Shown: in pieces, positions 8,672 to 16,920 of the stretch
How positions within the stretch are numbered: position 1 is the first letter of the stretch
Layout: each line of letters opens with the position of its first letter
NCBI GenBank assembly: GCA_018401465.1
Contig: JAGYKE010000002.1
Span: 124,001 to 188,000, forward strand
Length of the DNA: 64,000 nt
Direction of reading: 5' to 3'
DNA from: Aestuariivita sp.
GTDB lineage: Bacteria > Pseudomonadota > Alphaproteobacteria > Rhodobacterales > Rhodobacteraceae
Notes under the pieces: model-generated
The model's database searches: none
What the model was told of the DNA's origin: nothing
What the model saw: only the letters and a program-made list of their open reading frames with translations
Translations under genes and position numbers: made by a program

Positions 8672-10293
8672 CACGCCACCTGCCGTTTCTTGAGGTGGGT
8701 CAGGTCATGCGCCGCGCCTTCCGCAAGGAGCCGCGCCGCCAGCGCCTTGAGTTCCGCGCGCTGGATTTTCTGGGTGGGGGTCAGCGGCAGCGCGTCAACG
8801 AAGGCGATGAAGCCCGGCACCTTGTAATAGGCCATCTGTGTCAGCGCCCAGTCGGCGATATCGCGGGCCTTCTGCGGTGACGGGGCGGAGACGGCGAGGC
8901 AGGCGAAGACCTCGTCGCCCCGGATCGCATCGGGCACGGCGGCGACACCGGCGGCGGTGATGTCGGGATGCTTCATCAGGACCGATTCCACCTCGACCGC
9001 AGCGATGTTTTCGCCCGACCGGCGGATCACGTTCTTCTTGCGGTCGACGAAGAAGACTCGGGCCTGACCGTCGCGGCGCACGATGTCGCCGGTGTGGAAC
9101 CAGCCCTGATCCCACACGTCAAGAGTGGCCGCTTCATCTTTGTAATACCTTGTGAAAAAACCGTCACGCGGGTTCGGGCCCGCGCGGCGCACCCAAAGCT
9201 CACCCGGTTCATCTGTGCCTGCGTCTCGGCCGTCTTCGGCGACGATGCGCAGCTCCATCTCGGGCCCCGGAATGCCGAGAGAGGAATGGCCGATCAGCCG
9301 GTCGGTCCGGTTGTTGGTGATGGCCGTGGAAAGGCCCGTTTCCGTCATCGCCCAGCCTTCGCAGAGCGGAAAGCCGAAGCGCGCCTCGAAGGGCGCGTGC
9401 AGCTTGGGGTCGACGCCCGCACCGAAGCCGAAGCGCACCGCATGGTCGCGGTCGCGCGCGTCTTCCGGTGCCTTCATGAGGATCGACGGCATGACACCCA
9501 GGTAATGCAGGCAGGTGGCGCGGGCGGCGCGCACGTCGTCCCACCAGGACTTGGGGTGGAAGCGGTCGAGCACGGTGAGGCAGCCGCCCACAGCCAGCAT
9601 GCCCATGAAGCTGGCCGCCATGGCGTTCATGTGGAAGACGGGGAGCGGCGTGATCATGCGTTCGCCGTCTTCACGCAGGCTGACGATCCCGTCGAGGCCG
9701 GTGTACCAGTCGCCCGCCATCAAGAAATAGGTGTTCGACAGCACGCAGCCCTTGGGCTTGCCGGTGGTGCCGCTGGTGTAAAGGACGGCCGCCTCGCGCG
9801 CGCCGCCGTCCGCGTCTTCGGCGACGACGGACCCCGGGCGCGGGGGCGGCACCGGATCGCCATCCCCGATCACCGGGGCTTCCAGCCCTGCGGCCTGCGC
9901 GGCGGCGGCCAGATCGGCGACGCGGGCACCGGTGGCGATCACCAGTGCCGGTTCCGAATGGCCCAGAAGGTATTCCAGTTCCGCCGCCCGCAGATCGGGG
10001 TTGATCGGCACGACAGACAGGCCCAGCCGGTTCAGCGCCAGCCAGATCAGGAAGAAGCGCGGCCGGTTCTCCAGCAAAAGCGCCACGCGCTGGCCTGCGG
10101 TATAGCCCGCGTCGGAAAATTCTTCCGCCATCCAGGAAATCGCGGCTTCGGCCATGCCATAGGTGATTTCGCCCGGGTCGATTCCATAGACATCCGCGGT
10201 GCCGGGCAGGGTGTCGAGCATGGGGCGTTCCGGCCAGGCCCGCGCGGCGCGCAGGAAGGCATCGTGAACCGAAGGAAGCGAAGCCAGCGTCAT
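8671..10293 (-). CDS. AMP-dependent acyl-CoA synthetase/ligase
   Basis: A 540-residue ANL-superfamily adenylating enzyme that should form an acyl-CoA from an imported acid, ATP and CoA. Seen: the P-loop-like YTSGTTGKPKG, the A5-type motif EGWAMTETG, the A8 region GWFHTGDIVRRDG and the C-terminal lysine motif PLTPTQKIQR. It follows the dioxygenase beta subunit with an ATGA overlap and precedes the thiolase-like gene with TGATG, so expression is tightly coupled. Together with the ligase at 13778 the island encodes two CoA ligases of different length and sequence, which suggests two acids or two steps. Confidence 0.92.
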   Translation of the reverse strand: MTLASLPSVHDAFLRAARAWPERPMLDTLPGTADVYGIDPGEITYGMAEAAISWMAEEFSDAGYTAGQRVALLLENRPRFFLIWLALNRLGLSVVPINPDLRAAELEYLLGHSEPALVIATGARVADLAAAAQAAGLEAPVIGDGDPVPPPRPGSVVAEDADGGAREAAVLYTSGTTGKPKGCVLSNTYFLMAGDWYTGLDGIVSLREDGERMITPLPVFHMNAMAASFMGMLAVGGCLTVLDRFHPKSWWDDVRAARATCLHYLGVMPSILMKAPEDARDRDHAVRFGFGAGVDPKLHAPFEARFGFPLCEGWAMTETGLSTAITNNRTDRLIGHSSLGIPGPEMELRIVAEDGRDAGTDEPGELWVRRAGPNPRDGFFTRYYKDEAATLDVWDQGWFHTGDIVRRDGQARVFFVDRKKNVIRRSGENIAAVEVESVLMKHPDITAAGVAAVPDAIRGDEVFACLAVSAPSPQKARDIADWALTQMAYYKVPGFIAFVDALPLTPTQKIQRAELKALAARLLAEGAAHDLTHLKKRQVA

Positions 10294-10769
10294 GGCAGAA
10301 GCTGGATGTTGCCGAAGGCGGCGTCACAGTTGAGCAGATCGACACGCTTGTTCGCGATGCGGATCGTGCCGTCGATCACCTTCAGTTCATGCCGCGCCGT
10401 GACGGCGAGCAATTGCTGTTCGTCAAGCCGCGTCTCGACGTAATGCATGGATGTCGTGGTGACATAGCGGTTCGCCCCGGGGTCGAATTCGTCGACAAAG
10501 GGGCGGTTCAGCACGTGGTGGCAGCGGCTTTTGGGTTTCTGGCTGAAGGTGCGTTCGCCTTCCAGCCGCTCGACTCTCAGGCGCAACATGAAGTTGTCCT
10601 CGTAAAGCAATGATGTCACTGTCTCGGGGTCGCTCTGCTTGTAGTCGAGGGGCATCCAGTAATGGCCTTCCGGCAGCCACAGCGCGAGCCAGTCGGCAAA
10701 GCGGCCTTCATCCAGCATGCGCGCTTCGGCATAGACGAAATCGATCACGTCTTCGCGGGTGGGCGTCAT
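10290..10769 (-). CDS. Aromatic-ring-hydroxylating dioxygenase beta subunit
   Basis: A 159-residue small subunit of a Rieske non-heme-iron ring-hydroxylating oxygenase, with the NTF2-like cone fold of this family (FVYAEARMLDEGRFADWLAL near the start, RCHHVLNRPFV mid-protein). Beta subunits complete the alpha3beta3 hexamer and have no catalytic metal. The start overlaps the alpha-subunit stop as ATGA. The alpha/beta pair plus reductase make a two-component oxygenase, unless a separate ferredoxin exists elsewhere. Confidence 0.9.
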   Translation of the reverse strand: MTPTREDVIDFVYAEARMLDEGRFADWLALWLPEGHYWMPLDYKQSDPETVTSLLYEDNFMLRLRVERLEGERTFSQKPKSRCHHVLNRPFVDEFDPGANRYVTTTSMHYVETRLDEQQLLAVTARHELKVIDGTIRIANKRVDLLNCDAAFGNIQLLP

Positions 10770-12100
10770 TCGGCGGCCTCTGCCCGGACGGGCTGCGGTT
10801 CTTCATGCATGAACTTGGCCCAGGCGTCGAACTGGTTGCGCATCTGGCGTTCGGTGGTGCCGTTCTCGACACGCGTTTCGCTGAAATCCTCGTCCGCGTC
10901 GTAGAGGCGGTGCAGATCGACCCATTCGAGCCCGTCCGACAGAAGCCCTTCCTGCGCGCGTTCGTACATTTCCAGATCGTCATGGCCGACGATCGAGGTG
11001 GGCGCGTTGATCATGCGGTTGTACATGGCTGACCGCGCGGTCAGCTCCCGCGGCGCGCCGACCGGGTGGTAGACGTAGGATTCCACCAGACAGCGGTCGG
11101 CGGCGAGCGGGATGAAGTTGCGCAGCTGCGCCAGCGGCGCCTTCACCATGATGTTGGGGAAATAGATGGTGTTGTGGCGGTTCTCATCCAGGATCGCCTT
11201 GGCGCGCTCTTCGCCATAGGCTGCCGTCATCGCGCTGAAATACCCGGGGATCGCGTCGTAACTCGAATGGATCGACCCCATGACGCCGGTATGCCCATGC
11301 CCGTTGGGCCATGTGCGGATGCCGATGCCTTCAAAAAAGTCATAGGGCGACATGAAGGGCGCGATGATCTGCATCGCGGCGGGTCGGGGTTCGGGATTGC
11401 CCATCTCCTGCCAGAGGCGGACTGCGGTGCCCGCGCTCGATTCATGCGCGACCATGGGGTGGCAGGTGTCGGTCTGGTTTTCGACCAGCATCTTCCAGTT
11501 GCACTTGTGCATGTAGCGCAAGGGCGGCCCCGACACTTCGAGCCGTCCTTCGGGCGAGCGGTCGACCATGTTGTCGATGCTGGAGAGGCTGTCGCCGAAG
11601 AAGTCCTCGAAGGAGATGCCCGTCTCGGCCAGCCGCGCGAAGATGAAGCCGCGATAGTTGCGGACCGCGCCGACCGCCTTCATGCCCTTGCCGTTCAGGG
11701 TATCGGAAAGGCCGGTGCCCTCATAGCCCTTCTTGAGCGGGATCGCCAAAAGGCAGCCATCAGTCTTGAACGACCAGGCGTGATAGGGGCAGCGGAAGAA
11801 TTTCCCCGTGTTTCCCGTGCGGTCTATGGCAATCTTCGTGCCCTTGTGGGGGCAGCGGTTGTAAAGGACGTGGATCTCGCCATCGGAATGGCGGACCTGG
11901 ATCACCGGCTGGTCGGCCACCTGCGTGGTGAAGTAATCGCCCTTGTCCGGCGTCTGGCTGTCATGGCCGACGAACACCCACACATTGCGGAAAAGATGCT
12001 TCATTTCCAGCCGGAACACATCGGGGCTGGTATAGACGTCGCGGTGCACCTGATGGCCACGGATCAGGGCGCGGGCGGTCTCGGGCGTGTAGGCTGGCAT
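10766..12100 (-). CDS. Rieske aromatic-ring-hydroxylating dioxygenase alpha subunit
   Basis: A 444-residue catalytic subunit. The Rieske [2Fe-2S] ligands are Cys83 and His85 (NRCPHKG) and Cys104 and His107 (RCPYHAW). The mononuclear iron region is LVENQTDTCHPMVAH, giving His214 and His219 as ligands and Asp211 as the electron-bridging residue. The family adds O2 to an aromatic ring, normally making a cis-dihydrodiol, or performs monooxygenation or demethylation. The gene follows the reductase by 18 nt. The presence of CoA ligases suggests that an aromatic acid or its CoA thioester is hydroxylated, but the substrate cannot be read from these motifs. Confidence 0.94.
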   Translation of the reverse strand: MPAYTPETARALIRGHQVHRDVYTSPDVFRLEMKHLFRNVWVFVGHDSQTPDKGDYFTTQVADQPVIQVRHSDGEIHVLYNRCPHKGTKIAIDRTGNTGKFFRCPYHAWSFKTDGCLLAIPLKKGYEGTGLSDTLNGKGMKAVGAVRNYRGFIFARLAETGISFEDFFGDSLSSIDNMVDRSPEGRLEVSGPPLRYMHKCNWKMLVENQTDTCHPMVAHESSAGTAVRLWQEMGNPEPRPAAMQIIAPFMSPYDFFEGIGIRTWPNGHGHTGVMGSIHSSYDAIPGYFSAMTAAYGEERAKAILDENRHNTIYFPNIMVKAPLAQLRNFIPLAADRCLVESYVYHPVGAPRELTARSAMYNRMINAPTSIVGHDDLEMYERAQEGLLSDGLEWVDLHRLYDADEDFSETRVENGTTERQMRNQFDAWAKFMHEEPQPVRAEAAE

Positions 12101-12118
12101 CGGCTTGCTCCTTTTCCG

Positions 12119-13060
12119 CTAGAGATCGAGGACGAGGCGGTCGGACTTCGCCCGGCTGACGCAGATCTGCATGACGCGGCCCGCCGCGCGTTCGGCGTCG
12201 GACAGGACCACGTCGCGGTGATCGGGCGTGCCGCTGATCACGTCAGTCTGGCAGATGCCGCAATCGCCGCGCTGACAATCATAGACCAGATCGACGCCGC
12301 CTTCTTCAAGCACTTCGATGATTGACCGGCCCGGCGGTACGGTGAAGACCGCGCCGGTCGAGGCAAGTTCGACCTCGAAGGGGCGGTCGCCCGCCTCCCT
12401 TGCGGGGTTGGAGAAGAGTTCGACATGCACCTGCGCGGCGGGAAAGCCCGCGTGTCCGGCGCCGGCGCGGGCGGCGTCGATCATGCCGCGCGGGCCGCAG
12501 ATGTAGAGATGCGTCGCCGGGGCAGTCCCGGCGATGAGCGCGGGAAGGTCAAGGGGGGCTTCGTCGTCGAAGGCAAGGGTCACGCGGTCGCCGAAGGCCG
12601 CGACAAGGCTGTCGCCGAAGGCCATGGCGGCGCGGCTGCGCGCGGCGAAGACCAGGCGGAAGTCGCGCCCCGCCGCCGCAAGGTCGGTCGCCATGGAGAT
12701 GAGCGGCGTGATCCCGATGCCACCCGCGATGAGAAGGGCCGGCCCCGCATGGTCGCCAAGGGCGAAGTCGTTCTTCGGTGCATCCGTGCGGATCGTGTCG
12801 CCAACTCCAAACGCGTGCATGGCGCGCGAGCCGCCGTCGCCCGCGTCTTCGCGCTGCACGGCGATGTGCCAGACGGGGGCCGTGTCACCCGGCCAGCGGA
12901 TCAGGGAATAGGCGCGGCTTCCGGTGGGGCCAAGATCGACGCGCACATGTGCGCCCGCATCCCAGAGGGGCAGGGGGGCGCCCGATGGGTGAGCAAGCGA
13001 AAGAACCCGAATCCGAGCGTTTGCATCAACGAGGTCTGTTATGGTCAGTGTCAAAGACAC
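12119..13060 (-). CDS. Dioxygenase reductase, FAD/NAD and plant-type [2Fe-2S] ferredoxin domains
   Basis: A 313-residue phthalate-dioxygenase-reductase / VanB-like electron-transfer protein. It has an FNR-type flavin domain (RAYSLIRWP), an NAD-binding domain (IAGGIGITPLISM) and a C-terminal plant-type ferredoxin domain with CQRGDCGIC plus a later Cys. It should pass electrons from NADH to the adjacent oxygenase. The start is taken as GTG at 13060 because AAGGGGGAG lies 7 nt upstream; the ATG at 13090 lies inside the palindrome and lacks such a site. It is the first gene of the minus-strand unit and is divergent from marR. Confidence 0.9.
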   Translation of the reverse strand: MSLTLTITDLVDANARIRVLSLAHPSGAPLPLWDAGAHVRVDLGPTGSRAYSLIRWPGDTAPVWHIAVQREDAGDGGSRAMHAFGVGDTIRTDAPKNDFALGDHAGPALLIAGGIGITPLISMATDLAAAGRDFRLVFAARSRAAMAFGDSLVAAFGDRVTLAFDDEAPLDLPALIAGTAPATHLYICGPRGMIDAARAGAGHAGFPAAQVHVELFSNPAREAGDRPFEVELASTGAVFTVPPGRSIIEVLEEGGVDLVYDCQRGDCGICQTDVISGTPDHRDVVLSDAERAAGRVMQICVSRAKSDRLVLDL

Positions 13061-13088
13061 GGATCGACTCCCCCTTGTTGGTATTAAC

Positions 13089-13100
13089 ATGAAATTTCAT
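13089..13100. promoter_or_regulatory. Perfect 12-bp palindrome between the dioxygenase reductase and marR
   Basis: ATGAAATTTCAT is a perfect inverted repeat in the 80-bp divergent intergenic region. It is in an AT-rich patch that is likely to hold both promoters. MarR-family dimers usually bind short palindromes like this near their own promoter, so it is a candidate operator controlling marR and the catabolic unit. Binding is inferred, not shown. Confidence 0.55.
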
Positions 13101-13140
13101 ATATTCTCGGTCAAGACAAATCTCGCCCCGCAGGCCACCC

Positions 13141-13608
13141 ATGCCGGATGATGCCGGCCCGACGAGCCATGCGCCCTTCGTCGACGATTACCTGCTGTAT
13201 CTGCTGGCCGCGGTCAGCCACCGCGCCAGCGCACAGTTCCACGCCCGCGCCCGCAAGTCGGGGCTGCGGGTGCCGGAATGGCGGGTGCTGGCTTGCCTGA
13301 CGGACGAGGATGGCGCGATGGTCACGCGGCTGGCGCGGCTGTCGCTTATGGAACAGTCGCGGCTGACGCGCATCATCGATCAGATGGCCGAGAAGGGGCT
13401 GGTGCTGCGCGCCCCCGACCCCGTGGATGCGCGCCGCGTGCGCGTCTATCTCACCCAGAAGGGACGGGACCTTGCGCTGTGCCTCGTGGCCGATGCCCGC
13501 CAGCACGAGGCGGGGATTCTCGCGCTGCTGCCGCCTGACGAATCAGACGCGGTCAAGCCGGTGCTCAAGGCGCTTCTGGCGCGTCTCGACGACGGGGCCG
13601 CGGGCTGA
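13141..13608 (+). CDS. MarR family transcriptional regulator
   Basis: A 155-residue MarR-type winged-helix regulator. The recognition region reads VTRLARLSLMEQSRLTRIIDQM and the wing DPVDARRVRVYLTQKGR, the signature DxRxxxxxLT form of the family. MarR proteins in such positions usually repress an adjacent catabolic unit until an aromatic acid or its CoA thioester binds. It is divergent from the oxygenase genes, with a perfect palindrome between them, and is followed after 169 bp by a CoA ligase on the same strand. Confidence 0.92.
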   Translation: MPDDAGPTSHAPFVDDYLLYLLAAVSHRASAQFHARARKSGLRVPEWRVLACLTDEDGAMVTRLARLSLMEQSRLTRIIDQMAEKGLVLRAPDPVDARRVRVYLTQKGRDLALCLVADARQHEAGILALLPPDESDAVKPVLKALLARLDDGAAG

Positions 13609-13632
13609 TGCCTGCAGATGTTGCAAAGCCGC

Positions 13633-13652
13633 GCGACCCTTGGCAGGGTCGC
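13633..13652 (+). terminator. Stem-loop after marR (weak terminator or RNA structure)
   Basis: GCGACCCT and AGGGTCGC form a perfect 8-bp stem around the 4-base loop TGGC, 24 nt after the marR stop. No run of T follows, so it is not a standard rho-independent terminator. It may stabilise the marR transcript or separate it from the ligase at 13778. Confidence 0.4.
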
Positions 13653-13777
13653 TTCCGAGAGAGATAGAGGGAGGGGAAGGGCGCGGTCCGCTTGACGTGG
13701 TCGGGTGGACGCCCAGCTTGTCCCGAATAACCACGACGGCCCCGACACCGCGGGCCGCACCAAGGGGAGGATTGCCG

Positions 13778-15397
13778 ATGCTCGGCCAGATGATGACCGC
13801 GCCGCTTCTGATTTCGTCGCTGATTGACCATGCCGGGCGCTATCATGGCGATACGCGCATCCTGTCGGTGAACACCGGCGGAGGGACAGAAGAGACAACC
13901 TGGGGCACGGTGGCGGCGAATGCCCGGCGGCTGGGATCGGCGCTGACGGCGATGGGGCTCGAGCCGCAGGCGCGCTGCGCCACCATCGCGTGGAACAACC
14001 GCCGTCACCTTGAGATCTATTTCGGCACGTCGGGCGCAGGCTTTGTCTGCCACACGATCAACCCGCGGCTCTTCCCCGAACAGTTGGTCTACATCATCAA
14101 CCATGCCGAAGACCGGGTGCTGTTCATCGACGAGACCTTCGTGCCGCTGGTGGCGAAGCTGCGCGACCAGTTCACGACGCTGACGGCCATCGTGCTGATG
14201 GGGCCGATGACCGATGCGGCGGCGGCGGCGATCCCGGGGATCGTGTCTTATGACGATCTGATCGCGGGGGGCGATGCCGGGTTCGTCTGGCCGGTCTTCG
14301 ACGAGACCACGGCGTCGTCGCTGTGCTATACGTCGGGGACGACGGGCAACCCCAAGGGCGTGCTTTATTCCCACCGCTCCACGCTGCTGCATTCCTTCGC
14401 GGCCAACACGGCCGACGGGCTGGCGATCACGTCGCGTGACGTGGTGCTGCCGGTGGTGCCGATGTTCCATGTCAACGCCTGGGGTGTGCCCTATTGCGCG
14501 GCCATGGTCGGCGCGCAGCTTGTCATGCCGGGACCGAACCTTGACGGCGAAAGCCTCGTGCGGCTGATCGACGGGCAGAAGGTGACCGTGGCGCTTGGGG
14601 TGCCCACGATCTGGCTGGGGCTTCTGGGTCATGCGCGTGCCGCGGGCAGCAAACTCGTGACGCTGGAGCGCACGGTGGTGGGCGGATCGGCCTGCCCGCC
14701 TTCGATGATCACCACCTTCCGCGAGGAATACGGCGTCGACACGATCCACGCCTGGGGCATGTCGGAGATGAGCCCCTTGGGCAGCGTCAACCGGCCGCTG
14801 GCCAAGCATGGCACCCTGCCGGTGGAGCAACAGCACCGGGTGCGCGAAAGTCAGGGTCGCCCGCCTTTTGGCGTGGAGTTGAAGATCGTGGGCGATGACG
14901 GGCAGGACCTGCCCCATGACGGCAAAACGCAAGGCGATCTGCTGGTGCGGGGGCACTGGGTTCTCGACAGTTATTTCCGGATGCACGACACGCCGATCCT
15001 GCAGGACGGCTGGTTCCCGACGGGGGATGTCGCGACGCTTGACCCCGACGGGTTCCTGACGATCCGCGACCGCTCGAAGGACATCATCAAGTCGGGCGGG
15101 GAATGGATCAGTTCGGTCGAGCTTGAAAACATTGCCATTGCGCATCCGCAGCTGTCCGATGCCGCCGTGGTGGGCGTGGCGCATCCGAAATGGGACGAAC
15201 GGCCCATCCTTGTGGCCGTGCCCGCACCCGGACAGACGCCCGACCCCGAGGATCTTCTGGCCTTCTTCGACGGCAAAATCGCGAAATGGCAAGTGCCGGA
15301 CAAGGTCGTCTTCATCGACGTTCTGCCGCGCAACGCCACGGGCAAGGTTCTCAAGCGCAATCTGCGCGACCAGTTCGCGGGCGTTCTGACGGAGTGA
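13778..15397 (+). CDS. AMP-dependent fatty-acid/aromatic acyl-CoA ligase
   Basis: A 539-residue ANL-superfamily ligase resembling long/medium-chain fatty-acyl-CoA ligases (AlkK type). Seen: CYTSGTTGNPKG, the substrate-pocket motif HAWGMSEMSP, GWFPTGDVATLDPDG, DIIKSGGEWISS and the C-terminal lysine in RNATGKVLKR. ATG at 13778 is chosen because AAGGGGAGG lies 7 nt upstream; the frame is open back into marR but without a sensible start. Its orientation with marR places it under the same regulator (inference). It is a different subfamily from the ligase at 8671. Confidence 0.92.
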   Translation: MLGQMMTAPLLISSLIDHAGRYHGDTRILSVNTGGGTEETTWGTVAANARRLGSALTAMGLEPQARCATIAWNNRRHLEIYFGTSGAGFVCHTINPRLFPEQLVYIINHAEDRVLFIDETFVPLVAKLRDQFTTLTAIVLMGPMTDAAAAAIPGIVSYDDLIAGGDAGFVWPVFDETTASSLCYTSGTTGNPKGVLYSHRSTLLHSFAANTADGLAITSRDVVLPVVPMFHVNAWGVPYCAAMVGAQLVMPGPNLDGESLVRLIDGQKVTVALGVPTIWLGLLGHARAAGSKLVTLERTVVGGSACPPSMITTFREEYGVDTIHAWGMSEMSPLGSVNRPLAKHGTLPVEQQHRVRESQGRPPFGVELKIVGDDGQDLPHDGKTQGDLLVRGHWVLDSYFRMHDTPILQDGWFPTGDVATLDPDGFLTIRDRSKDIIKSGGEWISSVELENIAIAHPQLSDAAVVGVAHPKWDERPILVAVPAPGQTPDPEDLLAFFDGKIAKWQVPDKVVFIDVLPRNATGKVLKRNLRDQFAGVLTE

Positions 15398-15528
15398 TCC
15401 GGCCGCCCCGGGGCTTGGGCTTCGGGGCGGTTGACTTATCCGAGTATTTCTGTCAGGTTAATCTTCAGCCAACCGGGGCGGCTTTGCAGCTGCCGGTCAG
15501 CCAGATCCCCAACCCGACGGAGACCAGG

Positions 15529-15678
15529 ATGACCGACCGATCCCCTTTGCCGATGGGCGTCCCCGCCCTGACCCATCCCCTGAGCGAGGCGCTGAGCGCC
15601 GAATGGCCGATGCTGATTCAGGCCCAGCTGATGCTGGAGCGCATGATCGACCGGATCGAGGCGGGGAGGGGGAAATGA
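15529..15678 (+). CDS. Small 49-residue protein coupled to hemP
   Basis: ATG at 15529 with GGAG upstream opens a 49-codon frame whose stop overlaps the hemP start as ATGA. The product begins MTDRSPLPMGVPALTHPLSE and has a hydrophobic/charged C-terminal half; no domain was recognised. The good ribosome site and the coupled overlap argue for translation. It may be a hemP partner or simply a leader frame that couples hemP translation. A TTGACT sequence at 15431-15436 could be its -35 element. Confidence 0.5.
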   Translation: MTDRSPLPMGVPALTHPLSEALSAEWPMLIQAQLMLERMIDRIEAGRGK

Positions 15679-15848
15679 ACCAGATCACGCCGACCTTCGA
15701 CCGCGACGCCGACACGGCGCTGCCGCGCGCGCCGCTTTACCGCGCCGAGGATCTGACGCGGGGCGGCCAGACCGCGCGCATCGTGCTGGGCGATCAGGTC
15801 TATCAGTTGCGCATCACCAAGCTGGGCAAGCTGATCCTGACCAAGTGA
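15675..15848 (+). CDS. hemP: Hemin uptake protein HemP/HmuP
   Basis: A 57-residue protein whose C-terminal half (SEDL-like AEDLTRGGQTARIVLGDQ, then VYQLRITKLGKLILTK) matches the HemP family. In other proteobacteria HemP/HmuP is required for haem uptake, in part as an activator of the receptor gene. ATG at 15675 overlaps the 49-residue frame by 4 nt. No haem receptor or haem ABC transporter lies in the window, so hemP is detached from the uptake genes here. Confidence 0.85.
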   Translation: MNQITPTFDRDADTALPRAPLYRAEDLTRGGQTARIVLGDQVYQLRITKLGKLILTK

Positions 15849-15854
15849 GGCGGG

Positions 15855-16184
15855 TCAGGTCAGGCTGAGCACGGCCATCAGGGCGATTGTCGCGCCGCGC
15901 GCAAGTTCGGCCTGAAGCGGCGGGCCGTCATGGCGCGCCGCCGACCGCCAGACGCCCACCACGGCAAGGGCGTTGTAGGGCAGGGAAATCCCGTATCCTG
16001 CGATCAGCGCGAGCCACGGCATGTCCTGCGTGATGAGCGCGAGAAACAAGAGGCTGGTCGTTACGTTGACGGCAAGCCCGATGGCGACCGCGCCGGTCCA
16101 GAACGCGTCGCCAAGGGCGAGGTCCCCACGCCAAAGGCGCCCGGGCCAGCCGAAGGCCCCCTGACCGGTGGGCGTGTCGGTCAA
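15855..16184 (-). CDS. Small integral membrane protein (unassigned)
   Basis: About 109 residues with three hydrophobic segments (FWTGAVAIGLAVNVTTSLLF, PWLALIAGYGISLPYNALAV and a C-terminal one). The only in-frame start compatible with the upstream gene is a TTG at 16184 that overlaps the exoD stop as TTGA, with GAGG about 11 nt before it. This makes it translationally coupled to exoD. No family was recognised. The frame stays open upstream inside exoD, so the start is uncertain. Confidence 0.55.
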   Translation of the reverse strand: MTDTPTGQGAFGWPGRLWRGDLALGDAFWTGAVAIGLAVNVTTSLLFLALITQDMPWLALIAGYGISLPYNALAVVGVWRSAARHDGPPLQAELARGATIALMAVLSLT

Positions 16185-16801
16185 TGCAGGATCGCCTCGG
16201 CCCCGAGGACGACCGACGTCACGATCGCCGCCGTCAGCGCCACCGAGGCCAGCCCGAAGCCAAGACCCAGCGCCACTACGAGGCCGTCGCGTTCCACGAG
16301 GCCGACGCCGACCACGAAGAGAGAGATCGCCGGAAACCACGCGCTGAGCGGCACCGGCAGGAACAGCGCGAAGGCGACCACGAACAGGATCAAGCCCATG
16401 ATCCGGTCGTTGCGCCGCGCGATGAGTGCTGTGAGGCGCGGCCTGAGCACCCGTTCCAGCCTGCGGGTGACCGGGCGCAGGCCCAGCACGGTGCGGCGAA
16501 GGCGTTCGGGGTCGATGGCGATGCGTGACAGGGGGCCGGGCAGGCGCACGTGATCGAAGCCCAGCATCATCTGCGCGGTCGTCATCAGCAGGGGCAGCGC
16601 GGTCAGCAGTGTCGAGCCGGGCGGCAGCGGCAGGATCGCGACGAGCGAGAAGACCACGATCGCCCAGCCGAACGACGCGCCACCGAGCGCCGACAGGAGC
16701 GAACCGAGGGTCAGCGTCCCGGCGCGGTGCTGACTGCGCGAGGTGCGCAGGATCGGCAGCGACAGCGACGGACGGCGTCGTGTTCCCTCTCGGCCTGCCA
16801 T
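16181..16801 (-). CDS. ExoD family exopolysaccharide-synthesis membrane protein
   Basis: A 206-residue ExoD-type protein. It has the conserved LSALGGASFGWAIVVFSLVA segment followed by LPLPPGSTLLTALPLL, and a long hydrophobic C-terminal half with several membrane spans. ExoD was first described as affecting exopolysaccharide and nodule invasion in rhizobia; its biochemical role is unknown. ATG at 16801 has AGGGG 5 nt upstream; ATG at 16816 is an alternative. Both it and the small membrane gene after it are on the minus strand. Confidence 0.82.
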   Translation of the reverse strand: MAGREGTRRRPSLSLPILRTSRSQHRAGTLTLGSLLSALGGASFGWAIVVFSLVAILPLPPGSTLLTALPLLMTTAQMMLGFDHVRLPGPLSRIAIDPERLRRTVLGLRPVTRRLERVLRPRLTALIARRNDRIMGLILFVVAFALFLPVPLSAWFPAISLFVVGVGLVERDGLVVALGLGFGLASVALTAAIVTSVVLGAEAILH

Positions 16802-16920
16802 GTGATCCCCTGCCATCGCCCCGCCTGCATATCGGGGTCTTTGTTGCGGAATACAATGTTCCTGTGACCGCAAGACGACGGCCCCGTGACCGGAGGGTGC
16901 GCTTTTCCGCCGCTGGCGAT

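Noticed and set aside
13061-13090. ATG 13090 as start of the dioxygenase reductase
   Set aside because: It lacks a good ribosome site and overlaps the palindrome; GTG 13060 has AAGGGGGAG at ideal spacing.
13565-15292. 575-codon minus-strand frame opposite the second CoA ligase
   Set aside because: Shadow of an ANL ligase with all core motifs.
15421-15470. Irr or RirA box upstream of the hemP pair
   Set aside because: No convincing match to either consensus; only a TTGACT -35-like element is visible.
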